From: JAKZRT01 sp965247915
GTDB lineage: Bacteria > Pseudomonadota > Alphaproteobacteria > Rhodobacterales > Rhodobacteraceae
NCBI GenBank assembly: GCA_965247915.1
Contig: OZ252048.1
Span: forward strand, 3,038,001-3,102,000
Length of the DNA: 64,000 nt
Direction: 5' to 3'
The position numbers were made by a program, and so were the translations under genes. Within the stretch, counting starts at the first letter, position 1. Each line of letters opens with the position of its first letter. The notes beneath the pieces were generated by a model. The model ran no database searches, had not been told where the DNA came from, and saw only the letters and a program-made list of their open reading frames with translations. Below, piece by piece: positions 16,819-25,241 of the stretch.

Positions 16819-17613
16819 TCATGATGTAATGGCGGTGAAATGCCGGAGTTCGGCTTCGATGCCTGGCGCGCCTGCGACGATCGGGTTGCCTTTGGCAAGC
16901 CCGTCGTCGGTCAAAAAGTCGTTGGTCCAGCCGCCAGCGGCGCGGACGAGGGCGATACCGGCAACGCAGTCCCAGGCGTTGATGTCGGCCTCATAATAGC
17001 CGATGAGCCGGCCGCTGGCGACATAAGCCAGCATCAACGCCCCCGAACCATTGCGAAACAGCATACCCCCGGCGGCCAGATAGGGTTCAAGGAAATGCGA
17101 GATCGGTGTCGTATCGGTGCGATGCGAAAAACCGAAGCCCAGCATACCGTCCTTGATCGATCGCACATCGCTGGTACCGATCGGGGTGCCGCTGAGGGTG
17201 GCGCCGTGCCCCGGGCGACCGGCGAACATTTCGCCCGCGCAGGGATGATACACGGCGCCGGCGACAATCTCGCCGCCGGCAACAAGCCCGATCGAGACCG
17301 ACCAATCGGGAATACCGGCCACGAAACATGCAGTGCCGTCGATCGGATCGACTACCCACAGGTATTTGGTCTTGCCGCTGATCTGGCCGTATTCCTCGCA
17401 CAACAAGCCATCGCCGGGAAACTGTTCCATTATCGCTTTGGTGATCCGCTTTTCGGTCTCGCGATCGACCTGGCTGACGAGATCCTGCAACCCCTTGGCG
17501 GTGATCTTGATCCGCGATGGTGAGCGAAAGTAGTCCAGCGCATAATCGCCTGCGTCGCGGGCAATGTCCTGTAAGGCGGCAAAACGGATGTCGATGTCAT
17601 GGCTTTGGGCCAT
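16819..17613 (-). CDS. Inositol-monophosphatase family phosphatase
   Basis: A 264-aa Mg-dependent phosphatase of the IMPase/FBPase superfamily. Metal-site motifs are present: CEEYG (first Glu), WVVDPIDGTACFVAGIPDW (DPIDGT, about residues 88-93) and NAWDCVAGIALVRAAGG. Substrates in this family include inositol phosphates, histidinol phosphate and 3'-phosphoadenosine phosphate, and the exact one cannot be read here. The start is ATG 17613 after GGAG; an upstream in-frame codon adds ten residues. It is the last gene of the run SBP-permease-permease-ATPase-phosphatase, so it probably acts on a phosphorylated form of the transported substrate. Confidence 0.85.
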   Translation of the reverse strand: MAQSHDIDIRFAALQDIARDAGDYALDYFRSPSRIKITAKGLQDLVSQVDRETEKRITKAIMEQFPGDGLLCEEYGQISGKTKYLWVVDPIDGTACFVAGIPDWSVSIGLVAGGEIVAGAVYHPCAGEMFAGRPGHGATLSGTPIGTSDVRSIKDGMLGFGFSHRTDTTPISHFLEPYLAAGGMLFRNGSGALMLAYVASGRLIGYYEADINAWDCVAGIALVRAAGGWTNDFLTDDGLAKGNPIVAGAPGIEAELRHFTAITS

Positions 17614-17648
17614 TGCCAATCTCCAAGATGGGTAGAGCCCCATGCACG

Positions 17649-18719
17649 CTAGGCAGGCATGCTGACCCGCGCCAGCGCAATAAGATCGCCACTGTCCGCG
17701 TCGTAGACCAGCGTGTCGCCGGGATCGAAGGAAATCATCGCCTGGTCGCCAATGCGATGGCTGGCGACATTGCCCAATTCAAGGATGTGTGTGGTGCCGA
17801 ACGGGCATTCGACCACATAGAGTATCTCGCGCCCCAATGGTTCCACCTGGACGACCCGCGCTGACATTCCCCGGTCCGAAAATCGAATATGCTCTGGCCT
17901 GACGCCGACCGAAACCTTGTCCGGTATACCCGCACCATTATAGGCGCAGGCCGCCTTGCCGATGACCAGTTCGCCATTGTGGCGGGCCGCCGGGAACAGG
18001 TTGATTGGCGGCGAGCCGATAAAACTCGCCACAAATTTGCTGGCCGGACGCAGGTAAAGATCGTCGGCAGTTCCAATTTGCTCGATGCGGCCCATATTCA
18101 TGCAGATGATCCGGTCGGCCATCGTGGTGGCTTCGATCTGGTCGTGGGTCACCAGAATGGTGGTGATGCCCAATTTCTGTTGCAGCGCCTTGATTTCGGT
18201 GCGCATCGACAGCCGCAAAGTCGCGTCCAGGTTGGACAGAGGCTCGTCGAGCAACAGCAATTGCGGGCGCTTGACCAAGGCCCGCGCCAACGCCACGCGC
18301 TGTTGCTGGCCACCCGAAAGCTGCGCCGGACGACGATCCAGAAGGTCTTCGATCTCGACCAGCCTGGCAATATCCTCGGCCTCGGCGCGGGCCTGAACTT
18401 TCGGGACATTCTTGAATTTCAGCGGAAACATGATGTTTTCGACGACGGTCATGCTCGGATACAGCGCATAGGATTGGAACACGATGCCGACATTGCGGTC
18501 GCGGGCTTCCACCTCGTTGATCACCGAGTCGTCAAAGCGCAGCTCGCCCTCTGTCGGCGTATAAATCCCGGCCAGCATGAACAGGCTGGTCGACTTGCCG
18601 CAACCCGACGGGCCAAGTATGGCGACGAATTCGCCATCTTCGATGACAAAATTCATCTCTTCGATCGCGGTGACCGACCCGAAGTTCTTGCGTATGTTGC
18701 GAAATTCTACCCTGGCCAC
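17649..18719 (-). CDS. Carbohydrate-type ABC transporter ATPase (UgpC/MalK-like)
   Basis: A 356-aa ATPase of the MalK/UgpC group. It shows Walker A LGPSGCGKST, the signature LSGGQQQRVALARAL, Walker B LLLLDEPLSNLD and the switch region ILVTHDQIEATTMADRI. After ~235 residues comes the C-terminal TOBE/OB regulatory domain (VGVRPEHIRF), typical of sugar, polyol and glycerol-phosphate importers. It follows the permease genes closely (7 bp) and is probably the single ATPase of this importer, acting as a homodimer under the inner-membrane permeases. Confidence 0.92.
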   Translation of the reverse strand: MARVEFRNIRKNFGSVTAIEEMNFVIEDGEFVAILGPSGCGKSTSLFMLAGIYTPTEGELRFDDSVINEVEARDRNVGIVFQSYALYPSMTVVENIMFPLKFKNVPKVQARAEAEDIARLVEIEDLLDRRPAQLSGGQQQRVALARALVKRPQLLLLDEPLSNLDATLRLSMRTEIKALQQKLGITTILVTHDQIEATTMADRIICMNMGRIEQIGTADDLYLRPASKFVASFIGSPPINLFPAARHNGELVIGKAACAYNGAGIPDKVSVGVRPEHIRFSDRGMSARVVQVEPLGREILYVVECPFGTTHILELGNVASHRIGDQAMISFDPGDTLVYDADSGDLIALARVSMPA

Positions 18720-18726
18720 TGTGCGT

Positions 18727-19821
18727 TCATCCTTTCACGCCGCCGACCGACATCTGGGTGAGATATTTCTGCGCCGCTGTATACAAAATCAGGCTCGGCA
18801 GCAGGTAGAAGGCGCCCACGGCGGCGACGATGCCAAAATCAACGCCCATCAGGTCATCGCGGACAAAGAACATATACAGGCTCATCGTCCAGTTGGTGTT
18901 GCGGATCAGGAAGGTGAAGACGAAGATGTATTCCTCCCAGCCGCGAATGAACGAGAACACCGATATTGCGATCAACCCGTTGCTGACCTGCGGCAGAACC
19001 ACGCGAACAAACGCCTGACGCCGGGATGCGCCATCGGCCATTGCGCTCATTTCAATGTCCCAGGGCACTGCATCGAAAAACCCCTTCATGATGAAGATCG
19101 CGAACGGCAGCTCGAAGCCGACGAGCACCAGGATGACGCCGGTCAGACTGTCCAGCAGGCCGATGCGCGACAGGATCAGGAACAGCGGCACAATCAGGGT
19201 GAGTACCGGAAACGCATGCAAAACCAACAGCGATCGCAGCATGCTGTTGCGGCCGGGAAAACTGAACCGCGACAGATAATAGCCGGCCAGACTTGCCACC
19301 ACGGCAACGATCAGCGTTTGCATGCCCGCCAGATAAAGCGAATTGCGCATCACCAGCCACACGGACGGAAAATCGACCCCTTGCACCGCCGCGACCCGCG
19401 CCCCGATCGCCGCATCTTCATTGAAATTGCGCTTGATCAGAAAGCGAAAATTGTTGAGATGCAGATCCGGCAACACATTTATCGCCAGGGCGATGAGGGC
19501 GACCAGAAAAATCAGACCATAGCCAACATTAAGCTGGACCCGGTTGTTTGCGAAAAGGGTCAGCAGCCACAACGCGATGATCGTCGGCACGATGATGAAC
19601 ATGGCGTTCCACAACACCTCCGTGTCGATGCTTCCGGCCCGGGTTGATACTGAAAGCGTGAACAACCAGAAATAGGGCAGAATCAAGGGGATCGAGACCG
19701 CGATCAGAAACCCGTACAGCAGCGTTTTCTTGGCCAGATTGGTCCGCCTTGCGCGCACTGCCAGCCGGTCCCATTCATGTTGCGATGGAATGTCGGCGAT
19801 GTTGGTGCGGGCAATGGCCAT
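18727..19821 (-). CDS. ABC importer permease, MalG-type, with enlarged first loop
   Basis: A 364-aa inner-membrane permease of the MalG/UgpE group. The EAA coupling loop is recognisable in DIEMSAMADGASRRQAFVRV, and the protein ends AAQKYLTQMSVGGVKG, the normal MalG-type tail. Family members are about 280 aa. Here roughly 80 extra residues sit between the first helix and the conserved core and include at least two more hydrophobic segments (MFIIVPTIIALWLLTLFA, GLIFLVALIALAINVL). ATG 19821 lies 2 bp after the preceding stop; a GTG at 19827 would overlap it. Confidence 0.88.
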   Translation of the reverse strand: MAIARTNIADIPSQHEWDRLAVRARRTNLAKKTLLYGFLIAVSIPLILPYFWLFTLSVSTRAGSIDTEVLWNAMFIIVPTIIALWLLTLFANNRVQLNVGYGLIFLVALIALAINVLPDLHLNNFRFLIKRNFNEDAAIGARVAAVQGVDFPSVWLVMRNSLYLAGMQTLIVAVVASLAGYYLSRFSFPGRNSMLRSLLVLHAFPVLTLIVPLFLILSRIGLLDSLTGVILVLVGFELPFAIFIMKGFFDAVPWDIEMSAMADGASRRQAFVRVVLPQVSNGLIAISVFSFIRGWEEYIFVFTFLIRNTNWTMSLYMFFVRDDLMGVDFGIVAAVGAFYLLPSLILYTAAQKYLTQMSVGGVKG

Positions 19822-19823
19822 GA

Positions 19824-20807
19824 TCACTGCACCTCGATCCGGGGTTCTTGCATCAGTGCCTTCATGTCAAAGAACCGCCAGCCCAGCAGGGCCACGACAA
19901 TGCCGATAACGATCATGAACAGCGCCAACGCCGCACCGTAAGCATATTGGCCATTGAAAAACGAGCGTTTGTAGACATGCAGCGCGTAGACCGTGGTATC
20001 GAAGAATGGCCCGCCCTGGGTCAGCAGCCAGATATATTCAAAGCTTACCATCAGCGACAGGGTTTGGTAAATGGTGATGAAACTGATTGGCCACCGCAGC
20101 GCCGGCAAGGTGATATGGCGGACGATCGACAGCGAACCCGCCCCGTCCACCCGCGCGGCGTGGAACAGATGATCGGGAATGGCGCGGATTGCCGAGGTAA
20201 AAATGATCATTCCCATCGAGGCGCCGATGAAGCCGTTGACGATGATGATCAGCATCACCGGCGCCGAGCTTTTCAGATCCAGCGGTTCGGACAACTGGAA
20301 CACGTTCATCAAAATTTGATTAAGCAATCCCCTGTGCGATGGATCGACCGCCCAAAGCCAGAGCAGAATATACACCACTGACGGGCTCATCCGTGGTAAC
20401 AGCCAGACGCCGCGGAAAAACGACCCGGACACTTTTGCGACCGCGGTCGTGGTCAGCGCCAACAGCAATCCGAAAGCGACGTTGAAGAACGCCAGCGTGC
20501 CAAATACATAGATGAATGTGGTCAGGATCACGCCCGACAACCGCGGGTCGCCGCCGAACACTTTTCGGTATTGTTTCAGGGTTGGAAAATCGATCCGGCT
20601 GAGCGACCGGTTGGTGTCGGCAAAAGACAGAAAAATGTCAACAAAGACCGGCAGGACATAAAACATGAGCGTCAGGATGATGGCCGGCCCAATGAAAATG
20701 GCCATGTTGGTCCAACGCCGGGTGCGCATCGAGCCGCGCGCGCGAACAACGAACGCCTGGCGTTCGGCGTTCATTTTGGATGATGTCACGTCGGAAGGAT
20801 TGGCCAT
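19824..20807 (-). CDS. ABC importer permease, MalF-type
   Basis: A 327-aa permease of the MalF/UgpA group with about six helices (first: MAIFIGPAIILTLMFYVLPV). The coupling loop is HAARVDGAGSLSIVRHITLP, containing the conserved Asp-Gly. FEYIWLLTQGGPFFDTTVY is the hallmark near the end of the transmembrane core. It pairs with the MalG-type subunit encoded directly downstream. A stable hairpin separates it from the binding-protein gene upstream and may set its lower expression. Confidence 0.92.
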   Translation of the reverse strand: MANPSDVTSSKMNAERQAFVVRARGSMRTRRWTNMAIFIGPAIILTLMFYVLPVFVDIFLSFADTNRSLSRIDFPTLKQYRKVFGGDPRLSGVILTTFIYVFGTLAFFNVAFGLLLALTTTAVAKVSGSFFRGVWLLPRMSPSVVYILLWLWAVDPSHRGLLNQILMNVFQLSEPLDLKSSAPVMLIIIVNGFIGASMGMIIFTSAIRAIPDHLFHAARVDGAGSLSIVRHITLPALRWPISFITIYQTLSLMVSFEYIWLLTQGGPFFDTTVYALHVYKRSFFNGQYAYGAALALFMIVIGIVVALLGWRFFDMKALMQEPRIEVQ

Positions 20808-20845
20808 GAACGCACTGCCCCTGGGTTTGCTTGCTTAGTAGAGCA

Positions 20846-20871
20846 CGGGGGGAGCATGAATGCTCCCCCCG
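20846..20871. promoter_or_regulatory. Intercistronic hairpin between binding-protein and permease genes
   Basis: A perfect 12-bp stem (CGGGGGGAGCAT and its complement) with a 2-nt loop. In the direction of the operon it follows the binding-protein stop by 17 bp and has no T-run after it; on the plus strand it is followed by T7. Its place suggests partial attenuation or 3'-end protection, giving excess binding protein over permease. Confidence 0.65.
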
Positions 20872-20888
20872 CTATGCGTTTTTTTGAC

Positions 20889-22253
20889 CTAATTCACCAT
20901 CACGTCGTCGAATTGCGACTGCGCTTCCTCGACCACGAATGCCGCGGCTTCTGCCGCGGTAAGACGCCCTTGTTCAACACCCTGAAGGCCCTGATAGATT
21001 ATGGCATTCAACGCGCCGAAATCGGCGTGGTTGGGCATGAATTTGGTGAATTCAAGGAACGGTGCCGCCTCAGCAAGCGCCCAGGCTGCCTGGTAACGCG
21101 GATCGTCAAGCTGCGATTTCTTGATGCCCAGATGCGTCGTGGTGACCGCATGATTCGTATTGAGATCAGCATCAGAGGCAAAACCGACCAGCCGGGCCGC
21201 GAGGTCCTTGTTGTCGGACACGCCACTGACCGCGTACACGATCGGGTGGGTCAGGCTGGACGGCGATCCACCTGCTTCGGCCGGTGGTGCGGCAGTCCAA
21301 CCCCAGTCAGCAAAGAACGCAGCCTTTTCAGACGGCACCCCGCGTGGGAACGCTTCGCTGCCCAGGTCCCAGACGCCATACATCCAGAACGCGGCATTGT
21401 TGTCGCGGTAGAAATGGTCGCGAATGTTGCCCCACTCCATCGAGGTGTTGTTGCCCGGCGTCACGCCGTCGGCGACGTTGCGCTCGAACCAACCATAAGC
21501 CGCCTCAATTTTTGCCGGCTCTAGCAGCAATCTACCCGACGCGCTGTCGAGGAAGCTGCTGCCGTAGGAATTGAACACCATGATATAGTCAGGCCCCTTC
21601 GACGGGCGATGGAAAATGCCGAATTCCGCTGAAGTATTGTCGACCACCTGCTTGGCGATGCCCGAAATGTCGTCCAGCGTGACCTCGCCGGCCAGCACAC
21701 GGTCCGGCATCGATTCGATGAAGCCATCGTCAAAGCCTGCATCACGCAGCAGATTCTTGTTGTAAAAGAACATCCGCGCTTCGGCGTCCTGTGGAACCGC
21801 ATAGCGGCGGCCCTGGCACTCGGTTGACGCCCACAGATTTTCGTAGATGTCAGCGTAATGCTGCGGGTTTGCCACGATATGATCGGTCAGGTCATACGCG
21901 AACCCTTCGTCGGCGAAGACGCAAATCCATTCATGCGCCGCGACGAACAAGTCGGGTCCTTCGCCAATGCCAAATGCTCTGAGCAGCGCCAAGGCGTCAT
22001 CATCAAATCCGCTGGCAGGGCTCTCGTTCACCGTCAGCTCAACCACGGTGTCCGAGCCTTCAGCAACCAGCGCGGCGTTCAGCCGTTCGACCGCGGCCAC
22101 GACATTGCCGGCGCGCAGCGGACCGGACGTATCCTGGCGCGCCCATAGTTCAAGGGTTACGGTTTCTGCCACCGCAGTGCCAGGCAGCAGGGCGTAAGGG
22201 ATGGCCATGGCCGTTGCAGCCAGCATCCCCATCATGTTTCGTTGCATCATCAT
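20889..22253 (-). CDS. Carbohydrate-type ABC solute-binding protein
   Basis: A 454-aa periplasmic binding protein of the MalE/UgpB superfamily. A signal peptide (MLAATAMAIPYALLPGTAVAE) is followed by VTLELWARQDTSGP, the usual first strand. GPDLFVAAHEWICVFADEGF, YAVPQDAEARMFFYNKNLL and AAFWMYGVWDL are typical hinge and ligand-lobe segments. ATG 22253 is chosen because GGAGGAGG lies just upstream; an in-frame start further upstream would add 27 residues with no signal. It is the first gene of the importer operon, divergent from the ROK-fusion regulator. The ligand cannot be told from the sequence. Confidence 0.9.
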   Translation of the reverse strand: MMMQRNMMGMLAATAMAIPYALLPGTAVAETVTLELWARQDTSGPLRAGNVVAAVERLNAALVAEGSDTVVELTVNESPASGFDDDALALLRAFGIGEGPDLFVAAHEWICVFADEGFAYDLTDHIVANPQHYADIYENLWASTECQGRRYAVPQDAEARMFFYNKNLLRDAGFDDGFIESMPDRVLAGEVTLDDISGIAKQVVDNTSAEFGIFHRPSKGPDYIMVFNSYGSSFLDSASGRLLLEPAKIEAAYGWFERNVADGVTPGNNTSMEWGNIRDHFYRDNNAAFWMYGVWDLGSEAFPRGVPSEKAAFFADWGWTAAPPAEAGGSPSSLTHPIVYAVSGVSDNKDLAARLVGFASDADLNTNHAVTTTHLGIKKSQLDDPRYQAAWALAEAAPFLEFTKFMPNHADFGALNAIIYQGLQGVEQGRLTAAEAAAFVVEEAQSQFDDVMVN

Positions 22254-22896
22254 TTGTGCCTCCTCCACATTTGACATCGGACCATTTGGTTGCGGGTCTT
22301 GAGCGGAGCAATGGGTGACAGGTCGATCAACCACGGTGCTGATATTGACCGCTCAGACGCGAAATGCTCTGCCTCTTTGAAAGGCCAAGAGGCGCCCAAA
22401 AAAGTTATCCGATTGGGGCGAGCATCTTCATTAGTACAACAGACTTGGAATTTGACATTTTGTCAACTGAATCGTCTCTGCCTTAGCAAGTCCAGTCAGT
22501 AAAAGCGAACCACCTATGATCCAACAAATTTGTTAGCATTATCAACCTTATGAGTAATTGGATTGGGCCTGAAAACGTGCGTTTTTGCACGCACCATGTT
22601 CGGAAAGTCGGGTCCAGAAACAAGGTGCGTAAGCCATAAAAACTGCTCGATCCTGGGTAAATTCAGTCTGCTGCGGTGCGTCAAAATGTGCTTATTTCGA
22701 CATTAAATCAATCAACTTTGCGTATGATGATGATTGTGTAATGACAATCCGGTATCGGTTTGGCAACATTTTCGCGCGCTGGTGCGATCGGCGATTTTTC
22801 GGCATGCCTGCCAATCGTAGAACCGGAACGCGGCGAATGTTTAGGCATGTAGTGACACGGCAGTGACGGCAAAAAGGCAAACCGAGGACAATTTTC
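22254..22896. promoter_or_regulatory. Divergent regulatory region with AT-rich palindromes (candidate ROK operators)
   Basis: A 643-bp gap between the importer operon and the ROK-fusion gene, clearly more AT-rich than its surroundings. It holds the dyad TTGACA-TTT-TGTCAA (22452-22466), the perfect palindrome AACAAATTTGTT (22523-22534) and CGTGC-N6-GCACG (about 22577). AT-rich palindromes are the usual targets of ROK repressors, so binding by the adjacent regulator is a reasonable inference. No gene was found in it. Confidence 0.5.
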
Positions 22897-25026
22897 TTGA
22901 ACATCACAAACGCTCGATTTGACATTTCGCGCAGCCAACGCACGGTTTTGCAGGCTGTCAGGTTGCATGGGCCAATCTCTCGCACAGAATTGGCGCCGCT
23001 GACCGGACTGACCGCGCAGGCGATCTCGACAATCAGTGGCAAGCTCATCGACCGCCGGCTGGTGTCAGCCGTTGGGCGCCGCCGCGGCCGGCGGGGACAG
23101 CCCGCGGTAGAGCTTGCCGTTGATCGCAATGGCACCCAGGCCATCGGTGCGAGCGTTGATCGTGATTTTATCACCACTGTCCTGGTCGATTTCGAAGGCA
23201 GTATCCGGGCGCGTATCGAGCATTCGGTCTCTTTCCCGACGCCCAAGGAAGCCTTTCAAATCATTGAACAAAGCGTTGCTGATCTGTTACGGCAGGAGGA
23301 CCGGAATCGCGATGATACGGCGGGTGTTGGTGTCTCGATTCCCGGACGCCGGGATCCCGGGACCGGGCGCCTGATCGCACCGCGCAATTTCAAGTCTTGG
23401 GAAAATGTCAGTGTGGATGTTGAATTAGCCAAGCAAGTTTATTTGCCCGTGTGGTTTGAAAATGACGGAACAGCGATGGCCTTCGGAGAGAGCTATTACG
23501 GCATCGGGCGCGCCTATCCGACGTTCATGCACATCTATGTCGGAATGGGGCTGAGCTGCGGTCTCGTGGTGGACCGTTTGCCCTATCGTGGCCTGACCGG
23601 GAATGCGGGCGAGATTGGCCTGATACCGGTGCCGCACGATCTCGGCCACCTGTCCAAGGAAGTGTCGCCAAATCGGGCCGTTGGGGTCGCGAGCATTGCC
23701 GCGCTTCACGAATCGCTGCGGGTAAAAGGCATTACAATTCAGGATCTAAGCGAGCTGGAGACCCATTTATTGCGACGCGAACCGTGGCTCATGGAGTGGT
23801 TGGAGGCCGCCGCGGACGCCCTGATGCCGCCGATCGTCGCCGCCAAATGCATTCTCGACCCCGGTGCGATCCTGATTGGCGGTCGTTTGCCAGCTCCGCT
23901 GCTGGATTATTTGCTCGACCTGATTCAAACCAAAGCGCCGGACTGGCTTGAGCCGGAGGGGGCCAAACTCCGCCTGCTGCACGCCATATCGGGAATCGAC
24001 ACCGCGGCATTGGGTGCCGCGGCGCTGGTGATGCACGAAGTCTTCAGCCCGCATATTGCGCTGTCCGGCGACCGCGAACGCAGTCGACCGGACGGTGCGA
24101 ATGGCGCTGTGATGGCCACCGGCCCAACGCCATGGAAATCGAGCACCGAAGCAAAAAACGGAGCGGGTCCGGATCAGCCAACATTACGGTCAAGTTCCGT
24201 CAAAGCGGCGGATGCGCGCGCTATTGGTCTGCTTTCTGGCTCGTCCCGGTGGGTTCTCAAGGAACAGACGACCTTCCAATTTAACACTTACCATCCGCAG
24301 GGCCTGACCCGTTGTGGCGAGCATTTTTTCCTGTCGTCTGTTGAAATCATCGAGCCCGCCCGCCACGGCGACGCGCCTGGAATTGGCAGGGGGCATTTGT
24401 TCAGGACGGATATTCACGGTGCGCTCACCGGACATGTCGATCTGGGCGAAGGCGATATCTATCACCCCGGCGGCATTGATTTCGACGGCACCTGGGTTTG
24501 GGTTCCAGTTGCGGAATATCGGCCCTATAGCCGGTCGATCATTTACCGGGTCGATCCCGAAAGTCTCGAAAAATTTGAGGTCTTTCGCACCGATGATCAT
24601 ATCAGTGCCATCGTCGCCCGGCCGACAAGCGCGGCGTTGCACGGCTTTTCCTGGGCATCCCGGCATATATATTCGTGGCCCCTTGACGCGGATCTAAAAG
24701 TGACCGTGCCGGGCAAACCACCGATTCTGTTAGGACGATTTGCGATGTCGCCAACAATCGCGCACCAGGATTGCCAGTATTTGGGGGATGGATTGGCGAT
24801 ATGCAGTGGGACTTTCGACGGATACGGGGCGATCGATGTCATAGACCTCGAAAACAACAAGGTCATCAATCATGTACTGGTTGATTTTATCCGGTCTGCC
24901 GATGGATTCCCGCTGACCCGAAATCCGCATTACGCCGAGCGTCACGGCAATAAACTCCGATTCTACTTCGCGCCAGACGACAATAAGACGATTCTGTATG
25001 TGTGCGAGGTCGGCCCCGGCGAATGA
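22897..25026 (+). CDS. ROK-family transcription regulator fused to a C-terminal beta-propeller-like domain
   Basis: A 709-aa fusion protein. Residues 1-75 form a winged helix (LHGPISRTELAPLTGLTAQA, with the GRRRGRRGQPAVEL wing), and about 80-390 a ROK sugar-kinase-like domain (VGVSIPGRRDPGTGRLIAP, VWFENDGTAMAFGE, LTGNAGEIGLIPVPH). The usual Cys-rich zinc motif of ROK proteins is not evident. After a polar linker of ~60 residues comes a ~250-residue unit (YHPQGLTRCGEHFFLSSVEI, YHPGGIDFDGTWVWVPVAEY, HGFSWASRHIYSW) resembling DUF6454/propeller proteins. The start is TTG at 22897 after GAGGA. I infer that it senses the imported ligand and controls the divergent importer. Confidence 0.75.
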   Translation: MNITNARFDISRSQRTVLQAVRLHGPISRTELAPLTGLTAQAISTISGKLIDRRLVSAVGRRRGRRGQPAVELAVDRNGTQAIGASVDRDFITTVLVDFEGSIRARIEHSVSFPTPKEAFQIIEQSVADLLRQEDRNRDDTAGVGVSIPGRRDPGTGRLIAPRNFKSWENVSVDVELAKQVYLPVWFENDGTAMAFGESYYGIGRAYPTFMHIYVGMGLSCGLVVDRLPYRGLTGNAGEIGLIPVPHDLGHLSKEVSPNRAVGVASIAALHESLRVKGITIQDLSELETHLLRREPWLMEWLEAAADALMPPIVAAKCILDPGAILIGGRLPAPLLDYLLDLIQTKAPDWLEPEGAKLRLLHAISGIDTAALGAAALVMHEVFSPHIALSGDRERSRPDGANGAVMATGPTPWKSSTEAKNGAGPDQPTLRSSSVKAADARAIGLLSGSSRWVLKEQTTFQFNTYHPQGLTRCGEHFFLSSVEIIEPARHGDAPGIGRGHLFRTDIHGALTGHVDLGEGDIYHPGGIDFDGTWVWVPVAEYRPYSRSIIYRVDPESLEKFEVFRTDDHISAIVARPTSAALHGFSWASRHIYSWPLDADLKVTVPGKPPILLGRFAMSPTIAHQDCQYLGDGLAICSGTFDGYGAIDVIDLENNKVINHVLVDFIRSADGFPLTRNPHYAERHGNKLRFYFAPDDNKTILYVCEVGPGE

Positions 25027-25241
25027 AAGCCGTTCGCGTCGGGTCGATGCGATGGTCTATAGAACACAGGCCAGATGAAACACGATCTGCCGCTCTGCTG
25101 GAGTGGAGCGTAAACATAACAAGAACAAGTGGACCCATAGGTGATACTACGGACGATAGCGGGTCGATCCGGTCGGCGTCGAACCAGCGTGAGACTGGCG
25201 ATATGATAAACCACATCATTCAAGGCTAAGGAATCGCTGAT

